Assembly: GCA_013153825.1 (NCBI GenBank)
Contig: JAADDP010000117.1
Coordinates: 1-12,995, forward strand
Length of the DNA: 12,995 bases
Reading direction: 5' to 3'
Source of the DNA: Campylobacterota bacterium
GTDB taxonomy: Bacteria; Campylobacterota; Campylobacteria; Campylobacterales; Sulfurovaceae
The translations under genes were made by a program, and so were the position numbers. Under the pieces are notes generated by a model, which had not been told where the DNA came from, searched no databases, and worked only from the letters and a program-made list of their open reading frames with translations. This document shows positions 1 to 7,113 of this stretch, piece by piece. Positions within the stretch are counted from its first letter, which is position 1; each line of letters begins with the position of its first letter.

Positions 1-30
1 AGAGTAGATGCTATTTTGGTTGAAATATAA
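1..30 (+). CDS. possible C-terminal end of a plus-strand gene entering from the left
   Basis: Frame 1 is open from the window edge and reads RVDAILVEI before a TAA at 28-30; the other two plus frames hit stops at 5-7 and 21-23. Nine codons are too few to recognise a family. Mixed hydrophobic and charged composition and a convergent arrangement with the nuclease gene ending at 117 make a gene end plausible, but chance is a real alternative. Confidence 0.25.
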   Translation, partial: RVDAILVEI

Positions 31-55
31 TGTTCAATTCTTTAAAAGGGCGATT

Positions 56-91
56 AATATTATATATTGCTTAATATATAGATATAATATT
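56..91. repeat. A/T-only inverted repeat, 10-bp arms
   Basis: AATATTATAT (56-65) and ATATAATATT (82-91) are perfect reverse complements separated by 16 bases. They lie 25 bases beyond the stop of the AddB-like gene, in the only non-coding stretch at the left edge. Stems made purely of A-T pairs are weak, and no clear U-tract follows on the minus strand. It could be a weak 3'-end structure shared by two convergent genes, or simply AT-rich spacer. Confidence 0.4.
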
Positions 92-116
92 GATATTTAA
101 GTAGTTTTGCCGACTA

Positions 117-2399
117 TTATATAAATTCACCCCTCTGGCAGTGTAATTGAAACGGGCAGTATCTACATTTTGATAGCTCACTACACCTTTTTGCCTCAAC
201 ACTCCTCAACCCCTTTACCTTCTCTATTTCGGATTTTAGATTATCTATCTCTCCACTCAACTCTTTTAGCTCAACTATATCCCCTTTTGGAAGCTCTATA
301 ATGGCCAGATTAAATCTCTTAAATTGGCTCTTTAGAAGCTCATGGTATATCGCCATCTGAAGGTTATCCACTCTACTGGCCATCTTGTAGTCAAATATAT
401 TGATATTATCTCTACTCTTATCAACTCTATCAACTATACCCTCAAATCTTAACCCTGATATATCCCCCTCAATTCTACTTTCCGTCTCAATAACTCTATA
501 GCCCCTATTGAAGTACTCTATCTGCCCATCTATAAAGTTATCTAATCGCCTCTGCCATAGGATTTTAATATATCTCATTTTAGGGTCGCTATCTGAGTAG
601 AGCCTATCCATGGTTAAATTGATGGCATTTGCCATATCTTGACGCTCTCTAAATTGTGGATACTCTCTGAAGAGTCTCTCAAATACTCTATGGATAAATA
701 TACCCTCATTAAAGCTTAACCTATCACTCCTCTCTCTAAGCCCCATAACATATTGGTAGTAGTATCTCCTCTTGCACTCTATAAGAGTCTTTAGCCTCTT
801 ATAGGACCATCTAACACTATCCACATCTATATTGAATATGGGATTGATATCTTGATATGTGATAGAGTGGTTATAGAGACTCTTTAAATTCACATCCTCA
901 ATATTTTTTGGGACTATACCAAGCTCATAGAGGTATTGAGCTGGACTCCTATTCTCACTCCTGCTATATATGATAGTGGCGATTTCTGCCCTCTCCAACA
1001 GTCTCTTATAGAGCTGTTTCTGGTGAGCCTCCCTGTCTCCTCTCGTTGGTAGTTTTGCCAATTTTCTAATATTTGAGTTTAGAAACATATCTTTTGCTGG
1101 AATTGTTGGGACAAAATCATCATTGAAATCTACCACCACTACACCCTTAAACTCAACCCCTCTACTCTCCAGAGCCCCTATAACCGTTATCTTTCCCCCT
1201 CTAACATCATCTATTTTAAGCTCCATCACTGCTCTAAGCCATAGGAATATCCAACTTCTAATGGATATATTATCCCCCTTAAACTCTTTCAGAAACCTCT
1301 CATATACCCCTTTGACCTTCTCATTCTCCAAATCGAAATCTATAAATGATAGCCTCTTAAAGAATTGGTTGATACCAACTAGCTCTTCGCTATCTATACT
1401 ATTCAATTTCTGAATATCTATACCATACTGCTCCAACCTATCTATGGATATCTCCTTATCTCTATGCCACAGATTATGTATAAGCTCTATAGATTTATAG
1501 GCTCTCTCCTTGGTGTAGTCAAATCCCATTGCAAAATTTAGATTGTTGAACTTATCATAGAGCTTTAATATCTCCTTGAAGTTCTCATCTGGAAGAACAA
1601 CTGCTATATCTTCAGGTTTAACCCCTTTCGAGACCATCTCCGATATAGATTTAAACATGAGTATAACCTGTGATACCCTCTCCTCTACACCGAAGGTTTT
1701 AGCATTTATCTCCATACTCACTTTTTGACTCGTTAAAACCTCTCTAGTGGTGAAATTTAATGATAAAGTGCTATCCTCCGGTAGCTCTATGCCAAACTCT
1801 CTAAATCTATCTTGGAGTTTGATATTAAACTGGCTTGTCTCCATATGGATAATAAACTCTACACTCTTGGAGACCTCATCAATCAGCTCAAACTCAAATC
1901 TTGTTAGATACCCCTCTAGATGTAGCTCTATCCTATCAAATCTCTTTATGTAACCCCTATTCAATCTATACTCATCAGGTATAAATGCTCTGTCTGTAAG
2001 GTTATATCTATGAAGATACTCTCTATAGCTATTAAATAGCCTCTCGACTATCTCTATATCTCTCTCAAACTCTGAATAGCTATCTCCAGCAGTTAAGTCG
2101 TTAAAGGTTACCCTCTCATGGCTCAACTCCTCAAAAAATTTGAATATCGCCTCACTTCTACTGAAGAATTTTATTAAATCAACATCTATATTTAGAGATT
2201 TAAAGTTGTCAAATTTTGAGACCTCTTGAAGATATATAACCCTCTTAATCCTATCTACAACTCTTCTATCCAGCATTATTATGCTCTTCTCAAACTCCCC
2301 AATTGTTGTTAATGTTGGGAGTAGTCTATTCTCCTTAAGGTAGCTCTTCTGAGCCACTCTCAAGCTTCTACTATTTGGATATATCTCTAGCACTCTCAT
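117..2399 (-). CDS. addB: AddB-like PD-(D/E)XK nuclease/helicase-like protein
   Basis: Probable AddB subunit of an AddAB (RecBCD-type) nuclease that processes DNA double-strand ends for RecA-dependent repair in the cytoplasm. The 760-residue chain starts directly with a helicase-like region that has no Walker A motif (no GxxGxGK[ST] near the N-terminus). Around 403-450 it carries the UvrD-C-like block ALESRGVEFKGVVVVDF...VP, as in AddB. The C-terminal nuclease has His570, Asp657, Asp670 and Lys672 (in DYK) and Gln681/Tyr685. Cys542 plus Cys745, Cys748 and Cys754 (C-x2-C-x5-C) form the expected 4Fe-4S site that closes the nuclease fold. The ATG overlaps the stop of the sugar transferase gene (ATGA), preceded by AGGAGG/AGGGG, so translational coupling is likely. 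No AddA begins within the remaining 116 bases. The family call is secure; the exact AddB role is inferred. Confidence 0.85.
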   Translation of the reverse strand: MRVLEIYPNSRSLRVAQKSYLKENRLLPTLTTIGEFEKSIIMLDRRVVDRIKRVIYLQEVSKFDNFKSLNIDVDLIKFFSRSEAIFKFFEELSHERVTFNDLTAGDSYSEFERDIEIVERLFNSYREYLHRYNLTDRAFIPDEYRLNRGYIKRFDRIELHLEGYLTRFEFELIDEVSKSVEFIIHMETSQFNIKLQDRFREFGIELPEDSTLSLNFTTREVLTSQKVSMEINAKTFGVEERVSQVILMFKSISEMVSKGVKPEDIAVVLPDENFKEILKLYDKFNNLNFAMGFDYTKERAYKSIELIHNLWHRDKEISIDRLEQYGIDIQKLNSIDSEELVGINQFFKRLSFIDFDLENEKVKGVYERFLKEFKGDNISIRSWIFLWLRAVMELKIDDVRGGKITVIGALESRGVEFKGVVVVDFNDDFVPTIPAKDMFLNSNIRKLAKLPTRGDREAHQKQLYKRLLERAEIATIIYSRSENRSPAQYLYELGIVPKNIEDVNLKSLYNHSITYQDINPIFNIDVDSVRWSYKRLKTLIECKRRYYYQYVMGLRERSDRLSFNEGIFIHRVFERLFREYPQFRERQDMANAINLTMDRLYSDSDPKMRYIKILWQRRLDNFIDGQIEYFNRGYRVIETESRIEGDISGLRFEGIVDRVDKSRDNINIFDYKMASRVDNLQMAIYHELLKSQFKRFNLAIIELPKGDIVELKELSGEIDNLKSEIEKVKGLRSVEAKRCSELSKCRYCPFQLHCQRGEFI

Positions 2400-3703
2400 T
2401 TTGCCCCTACCCTCCTAAACACGACACTGAATGTCTTAAGGAGTATTATAAAATCTCCCCATAGAGACCAATTCTTTATATACCAGCTCTCAAGTTCCAT
2501 TCTCTCTTGGAATGTTAGGTTATTTCTTCCACTAACCTGCCATAGACCTGTAATACCAGGTTTTACCCTCAATATTGTATCTCTAAACTCTCCTAGCTTA
2601 TCCACCTCATTAACCATATATGGTCTAGGTCCAACTATACTCATATCCCCCCTCAATACATTTAATATTTGTGGTAGCTCATCCAGAGATGTTGAGCGTA
2701 AAAATCTGCCAAATTTTGTAACTCTCGGGTCATCTCTATACTTATGGTATCTGCTGTAGTGGTCAACCTCTTGAGGATTTAGGGCTAGATACTCTCTCAA
2801 TATCTCATCTGAGTTCTCAAACATAGTTCTATACTTTAGACATGTAAACTCATCACCACCCTTTCCGATACGTCTCTGTCTAAATAGAATATCCCCTTTA
2901 GAGTCCAATTTTATCAATATCGATATAGCCATATGTATCGGTATGAAGATTGGTAGAGTGGCTATGGAGATGGCTCTATCCATCATATTCTTAAATATGA
3001 GACTCTCAACCCTCAATAGTCTATTCTCAAAATATATTGAGTTCTCTCTCAGATTGTCATACTCGAGTATCGTGGAGTTTACAAAGTTTATATTTGATAT
3101 ATCTGGAACTATATATATTGTATATCCACTCTCCATATACCTATTTAACATCTCAACCCTATTTGATACTATAAATATGGTCTCATACCCCTCATCTCTG
3201 CAGAGCTGACCCAGATATCTATTTGAATTTAGCTCTCTCCTAAACCTCTCTACCCCCTCACGGCTATCCCCTGTGATGAATACAATCTCCTTTAGGGCAT
3301 CTATGGCGTATAGATTTCTCTTTATAATTAGTTTAAATATGGGAATGGATACCCCACTAAGTGTAAAGAATATTGTGATAAAGAGCCTTGAGTAGTGGAG
3401 ATTACTCTTCGTCAGGGCTAAAATTGTCAATACAATTAGATATGAGAGTAGTAGAGCCTTTAGAATTTTTTTTGTCTCTTGCCAGAAGTCAAATCTAAAT
3501 GAGTATATTCTCTCGCTTATTAGTAGAATCTCTATAGTCAATATTGCAAATAGAAAATCTGATATAGATATTTCGATATATTGGGGAATATCATCAATTT
3601 TTAGAGAGTCTCTAACTGCCGTAGATATGTAGAATATAGATATCAATATGGATATATCTAGTAGGATTAAGATTGAGAAATTTAGGAACTGCTTACCCCT
3701 CAC
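2396..3703 (-). CDS. polyprenyl-phosphate sugar-1-phosphate transferase (WbaP/WcaJ type)
   Basis: Membrane enzyme that moves a sugar 1-phosphate from a nucleotide sugar to undecaprenyl phosphate, starting exopolysaccharide, capsule or O-antigen units. Residues 1-135 hold about four hydrophobic segments; a short Rossmann-like cytoplasmic stretch follows (EIVFITGD, about 140-205), then a hydrophobic re-entrant segment near 245-265. The catalytic domain (about 265-435) has KYRTM, DDPRVTKFGRFLR, the Asp-Glu pair in TSLDELPQ, GPRP and KPGITGLWQVSGR, all hallmarks of the family. The frame is open to a GTG at 3724, but that codon lies next to the -10 element and lacks a Shine-Dalgarno. The GTG at 3703 has GGAG five bases upstream, so I prefer it (435 residues). 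The sugar cannot be told from sequence. It shares four bases with the following AddB-like gene. Confidence 0.93.
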   Translation of the reverse strand: MRGKQFLNFSILILLDISILISIFYISTAVRDSLKIDDIPQYIEISISDFLFAILTIEILLISERIYSFRFDFWQETKKILKALLLSYLIVLTILALTKSNLHYSRLFITIFFTLSGVSIPIFKLIIKRNLYAIDALKEIVFITGDSREGVERFRRELNSNRYLGQLCRDEGYETIFIVSNRVEMLNRYMESGYTIYIVPDISNINFVNSTILEYDNLRENSIYFENRLLRVESLIFKNMMDRAISIATLPIFIPIHMAISILIKLDSKGDILFRQRRIGKGGDEFTCLKYRTMFENSDEILREYLALNPQEVDHYSRYHKYRDDPRVTKFGRFLRSTSLDELPQILNVLRGDMSIVGPRPYMVNEVDKLGEFRDTILRVKPGITGLWQVSGRNNLTFQERMELESWYIKNWSLWGDFIILLKTFSVVFRRVGAK

Positions 3704-3708
3704 ATAGG

Positions 3709-3712
3709 CTCC
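3709..3712 (-). promoter_or_regulatory. ribosome binding site that decides the GTG start at 3703
   Basis: On the minus strand GGAG is followed by CCTAT and then GTG, a five-base spacing. The upstream in-frame GTG at 3724 has only AT-rich sequence before it and would sit practically at the transcription start, so the shorter protein is favoured. Confidence 0.6.
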
Positions 3713-3725
3713 AATTTTTAACACA

Positions 3726-3738
3726 ATTATATTATAAT
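3726..3738. promoter_or_regulatory. interlocked divergent -10 elements
   Basis: TATAAT reads on the plus strand at 3733-3738, placing a start near 3745 and a roughly 30-base leader before the KpsC-like gene. On the minus strand TATAAT reads at 3736-3731 and again at 3731-3726; the latter would start RNA near 3719, just before the GGAG site of the sugar transferase. No clear -35 box is seen on either side, as is common in Campylobacterota sigma-70 promoters. The two promoters share bases, so they probably compete for polymerase. Confidence 0.55.
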
Positions 3739-3775
3739 GTTTTTTAAATAGAAAAAGGAGAGGACTCTTTTATAT

Positions 3776-4894
3776 ATGTCTAATATTAGTTATAAATCGA
3801 ATGAGGGGAAGCTATTTTTTTTCAACTTCTCTCCATGGAGAATGGTGCAGATTGAGCCATTCTTTTACGCCCCAAATAATAAAAAAATTATATGTAGAGG
3901 GTTGAGTGATGCTCTAGAGAGGGGCTTAGATGGTAGCTCCAAGATATTTATATATGGGATTAAGAGATTTTCCGATGTGGAGGAGTTTGCCGATAGAGAG
4001 TCCATTCCAATCTATAGAATAGAAGATGCCTTTATTCGCTCTGTAGCTCTCGGCTCAGGCTTCAGTAGACCATACTCTCTGGGTATCGACTCTAGAGGGC
4101 TATATTTTGACCCCAGTAGGGAGTCAGATTTAGAGTATATTATCCAGAACTATAACTTTACAGATGAGCTACTTGAGAGGGCGAGAAGGTTGAGGAGAGT
4201 TATAGTTGACTATCGACTATCCAAATATAACCACTTGGAGCATTCAAAGATTGAGATAGAGGGTAGATATGATAAGAGAATTCTGGTTGTTGGACAGGTA
4301 TCTGATGATATGAGTATCAAGTATGGGGCTTTTGGTCTAAATAATAGTGACCTTCTGCAGATGGTTAGGGAGAATAATCCAAAAAGTTTTATAATATATA
4401 AACCCCATCCAGATGTATTATCTAAGAATAGAGATGGTAGAGTCCCCGATAGGATTATTAGGCAGTGTAGTAATCTGGTGGTTGAGAGCGTAAGTATAGA
4501 TAGTGCAATAGATAGTGTTGATGAGGTTCACACTCTCACATCGGGAGCTGGATTTGATGCACTATTGAGGGGTAAGAGGGTATTCACATATGGGTTACCC
4601 TTTTACGCCTCATGGGGACTTACGGTAGATTATAGAGAGTGTAGAAGGAGAGAGAGGAGAGTTACATTAGATGAGCTGGTATCTGCTACATTAATTCTAT
4701 ACCCTAGATATATCTCTCCTAAGAGTCTAAAGTTTTGTAATGTTGAGGAGACGGTGGAGGAGCTAAAGAGGCAACAGGATAGGTACTTTAATAGCCCCCT
4801 CTATCGACTTTATATTGATAGTAAGGGGTATATCCTACCTAGAGTTAGAAGGGGAGTTAGAGGTACATTGAGAGCATTTAAATGGAATATTTAG
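3776..4894 (+). CDS. single-domain KpsC/LipA-type capsule Kdo transferase
   Basis: Capsule_synth family protein, resembling one half of KpsC, the beta-Kdo transferase that builds the Kdo linker on the lipid anchor of group 2 capsules at the cytoplasmic face of the inner membrane. Recognisable blocks in order are RIEDAFIRSVALGSG (81-95), RPYSLGIDSRGLYFDP (98-113), VVGQVSDDMS (171-180), YKPHPDV (208-214), HTLTSGAGFDALLRGKRV (252-269) and YGLPFYASWGLT (272-283). Classical KpsC is about twice as long, with two related transferase domains; this 372-residue protein has one. No signal peptide or membrane segment is apparent; the basic tail (about 354-370) could help membrane contact. The AAGGAGAGG tract lies a rather long 12 bases from the ATG, but no other in-frame start fits. 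It is divergent from the sugar transferase, which supports a shared polysaccharide role. Acceptor and exact linkage are unknown. Confidence 0.88.
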   Translation: MSNISYKSNEGKLFFFNFSPWRMVQIEPFFYAPNNKKIICRGLSDALERGLDGSSKIFIYGIKRFSDVEEFADRESIPIYRIEDAFIRSVALGSGFSRPYSLGIDSRGLYFDPSRESDLEYIIQNYNFTDELLERARRLRRVIVDYRLSKYNHLEHSKIEIEGRYDKRILVVGQVSDDMSIKYGAFGLNNSDLLQMVRENNPKSFIIYKPHPDVLSKNRDGRVPDRIIRQCSNLVVESVSIDSAIDSVDEVHTLTSGAGFDALLRGKRVFTYGLPFYASWGLTVDYRECRRRERRVTLDELVSATLILYPRYISPKSLKFCNVEETVEELKRQQDRYFNSPLYRLYIDSKGYILPRVRRGVRGTLRAFKWNI

Positions 4895-6072
4895 AGCCTC
4901 TCTAGACCGAGTGTCCATATTCTATAGTCTCTATCGACTATAATCTCTGGGGCTGTATCGAAGTGGAGTATCTTCTTATAGAAGAATTGAACGACCTCTT
5001 CTATATCCACATCTCTTAGTACCTTCGATACCCCACCCGTAATTATAATTGAGTTTAGAGCCTCTAGCCTCAACTCTATATCTTCACTATTGCTGTTAGA
5101 GACGTAATATAGGACTAAAAATATTGCAAGTTGCATAAGTACCTTTGTGGCTCTACTACTCTTCTCCTCTAATATTGTATCATTGACCTTTAGATACTCC
5201 AATAGCTCATATACAAACTCATTACTCTTTGCAGAGAATATTAGATTCTCTCTAGATTTATATACACCCAGCTTTTTAAAGACAACTCTATCGTATCCAC
5301 TCTCTGTGATTATATTTTTACCGACTATCAAGTCGGTGCTGTAGTGGATATCTGTTGTTGCTCCACCAATATCTACAACTAGAAATGGGTCTACCACATC
5401 AAATATATCTCTTATCTTTGGAAGAGAGAGGTTAACTATGTATGGTGTTGGGTATATCTGGTTTGATGTTATCTCATATAGCCTCTTAATATCCTCTCTA
5501 CCTACAATATCACTCTGGTATAGATGTGTTAGATACTCTCTAAGGGGCTTCTCATTAATCTTGAGTCTATCCGTTATTATGTTCGGTAGTACTACCAGAT
5601 TTGGTATATATCTCTCTAAAAATTTTAAATCTACCCTATTTCCAACATATACAATATTGTTGTAATCTACCATTTTTAGAAACTTTAGGAGTCTATTATC
5701 AAATTTAGGCTCTACACTATCTACCCCACCCACTATTATGACTACATCAATCGACCCCTTCGGTACTTCTCTATCCTCAATATCTGAGTAGATGACCCTA
5801 TCTATAATATTTATTCCAGAGTTGAATGCTATGTTCGTAGCGTACTTTATACTAAATAGAGAAGTTAATCCAATAATTAGTGTGCTAAGTCCTCCATTTG
5901 CCGAACTACATATATGTATATTCTCTCTACCATATTTTTTTAGGATAGAGCCACACTTTCTCTTCAAATCATCATATATATCTATATTAAAATCTCTAAA
6001 AAACTGCTCGGTATAGGAGCCATACCCAATTTTAAAGTATGTGCTTCCTATATCTATATACAGATTATCCAT
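4891..6072 (-). CDS. MutL/GlmL-family ASKHA ATPase (glutamate mutase activator-like)
   Basis: Resembles the MutL (GlmL) family of sugar kinase/Hsp70/actin-fold proteins encoded with adenosylcobalamin-dependent glutamate and ornithine mutases and thought to maintain those enzymes. It is unrelated to the mismatch-repair protein MutL. Visible motifs (ATG numbering) are the phosphate-1 loop DIGSTYFK (7-14), CSSANGGL (55-62), IIVGGVDS (112-119), VYVGN (141-145), the phosphate-2 loop VDIGGATTDIH (233-243) and the late IIITGG (342-347). The nucleotide-binding elements look intact. At 393 residues it is somewhat shorter than I expect for the family. The frame extends one codon upstream to a TTG at 6075, but the ATG at 6072 is spaced better from GGAAG. 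It is last in an operon behind bactofilin and a LysM protein, 15 bases after the latter. No mutase subunit is nearby, so its client is unknown and an envelope or cytoskeletal role is possible. Confidence 0.82.
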   Translation of the reverse strand: MDNLYIDIGSTYFKIGYGSYTEQFFRDFNIDIYDDLKRKCGSILKKYGRENIHICSSANGGLSTLIIGLTSLFSIKYATNIAFNSGINIIDRVIYSDIEDREVPKGSIDVVIIVGGVDSVEPKFDNRLLKFLKMVDYNNIVYVGNRVDLKFLERYIPNLVVLPNIITDRLKINEKPLREYLTHLYQSDIVGREDIKRLYEITSNQIYPTPYIVNLSLPKIRDIFDVVDPFLVVDIGGATTDIHYSTDLIVGKNIITESGYDRVVFKKLGVYKSRENLIFSAKSNEFVYELLEYLKVNDTILEEKSSRATKVLMQLAIFLVLYYVSNSNSEDIELRLEALNSIIITGGVSKVLRDVDIEEVVQFFYKKILHFDTAPEIIVDRDYRIWTLGLERL

Positions 6073-6087
6073 CAAATCTTCCAGCCA

Positions 6088-7074
6088 CTATTTAGGTATA
6101 TAGATGAGGTCACCAACATTTAGTAGACTCTTCTCATCCCTTATCTTATAGTTTGCATCAATAATCTTCTGCATCTTTTTTGATGTACCGTAGAATCTTC
6201 TAGATATCTTAGCTAGGGTATCACCCCTTCTAATTCTGTATAGTCTCTTCTTTATTCTATCATCAAGCTCTGGAACTAAAATTCTCTGTCCAACTCTGAG
6301 ATGTCTGCTCCTCTTGATATCCCTATTTGCCATTAAAATTTTCTTATAGTACATAGGATTTCCATAGTATCTTTCAGCTATGGATGCCAATGTATCACCC
6401 TCTTTAACTATTACAACTCTATATTTTCTCTTCTTTGGACTCTTTCTAACGTATATATTTCTATCTTCACTCCTCTCATGGGTAATCTCCTCTGTAGGTT
6501 TCGGTTCAGGAGTCGCCGTAGGAGTCGGTGTTGGTGTGGCTGTAGGGGTAGTAACCACCTCTGTAGGTATAGCTTCAGCTTTCCTATCTACGCTATTTTC
6601 AATTATCTCTATCTTATTCTCTCTATTTGGTTCAATAATATTTTTTGTTATACTTGGCTCTTCTGGTCTCTCCATCATAGCTATATTACTACTACTCTCA
6701 GCTTGAGTATGAACAATAGCTGTCGAGACTATAGATTCAATCTTATCTTTTACATTTGGCTTGGACTCTTCCTCAACCTGCTTCTGGGTATTATTATCCT
6801 TTGCTACCTCTTCACCTCTATCTGAACCACCACTTAGATATCCATATCCAATATACCCCATAAATCCTATAAGTGCTACAGATGTCATTGTTATGAGCCA
6901 CTTTCTTCCAGAATCATCACCATCTTCAACATACTCATAGAGTTCTCTACCTTCACTACCGTGATAGCTGTAGCTATTGAACTCCTCTTCAGCTCTATCC
7001 TTAAGGCTCTCTAGGTGTCTTATCCTCTCTTCACGCTCTCTATCATACTTTTCAACATCATAATCATTTGACAT
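6088..7074 (-). CDS. bitopic membrane protein with two LysM domains
   Basis: A predicted inner-membrane protein that should bind peptidoglycan with its periplasmic end. Residues 1-57 are a charged, Tyr/Glu/Arg-rich cytoplasmic segment. Residues 58-81 are one hydrophobic helix (WLITMTSVALIGFMGYIGYGYL core). A long hydrophilic linker follows, with a Thr-Pro repeat at about 176-194. Two LysM modules fill the end: one with VKEGDTLASIAERYYG (about 218-268) and one with IRRGDTLAKISRRFYG (about 277-327). The positive residues just after the cytoplasmic tail and the LysM location agree with N-in, C-out. No catalytic domain is present, so it is more likely an anchor than a hydrolase. AGGAAGAG precedes the ATG. 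It follows the bactofilin gene by 39 bases, hence the inference that the tail contacts the bactofilin polymer. Confidence 0.9.
   Translation of the reverse strand: MSNDYDVEKYDREREERIRHLESLKDRAEEEFNSYSYHGSEGRELYEYVEDGDDSGRKWLITMTSVALIGFMGYIGYGYLSGGSDRGEEVAKDNNTQKQVEEESKPNVKDKIESIVSTAIVHTQAESSSNIAMMERPEEPSITKNIIEPNRENKIEIIENSVDRKAEAIPTEVVTTPTATPTPTPTATPEPKPTEEITHERSEDRNIYVRKSPKKRKYRVVIVKEGDTLASIAERYYGNPMYYKKILMANRDIKRSRHLRVGQRILVPELDDRIKKRLYRIRRGDTLAKISRRFYGTSKKMQKIIDANYKIRDEKSLLNVGDLIYIPK
6493..6549 (-). repeat. Thr-Pro codon repeat in the LysM protein linker
   Basis: This stretch encodes about 19 residues dominated by alternating Thr and Pro with some Ala, Glu and Lys. The DNA is a run of related GTNGGN/GGAGTC triplets on the plus strand, noticeably richer in G and C than its surroundings. 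Such linkers usually span the periplasm or cell-wall space. Triplet repeats of this kind can change length by slippage without breaking the frame. Confidence 0.7.
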
Positions 7075-7113
7075 ATCTCTTCCTAATTTAATAAATATAC
7101 CTATCTTAAAAAT

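Noticed and set aside
4891..6072. Calling the ASKHA protein a mismatch-repair MutL or the cell-division protein FtsA
   Set aside because: The motifs CSSANGGL and DIGGATTDIH match the glutamate-mutase MutL/GlmL family; there is no GHKL ATPase domain of repair MutL and no FtsA-specific insert or amphipathic C-terminus.
6478..6825. Long plus-strand frames opposite the LysM protein gene
   Set aside because: They lie within a gene with clear domain matches, start in the Thr-Pro repeat and have no recognisable motif; they are antisense shadows.
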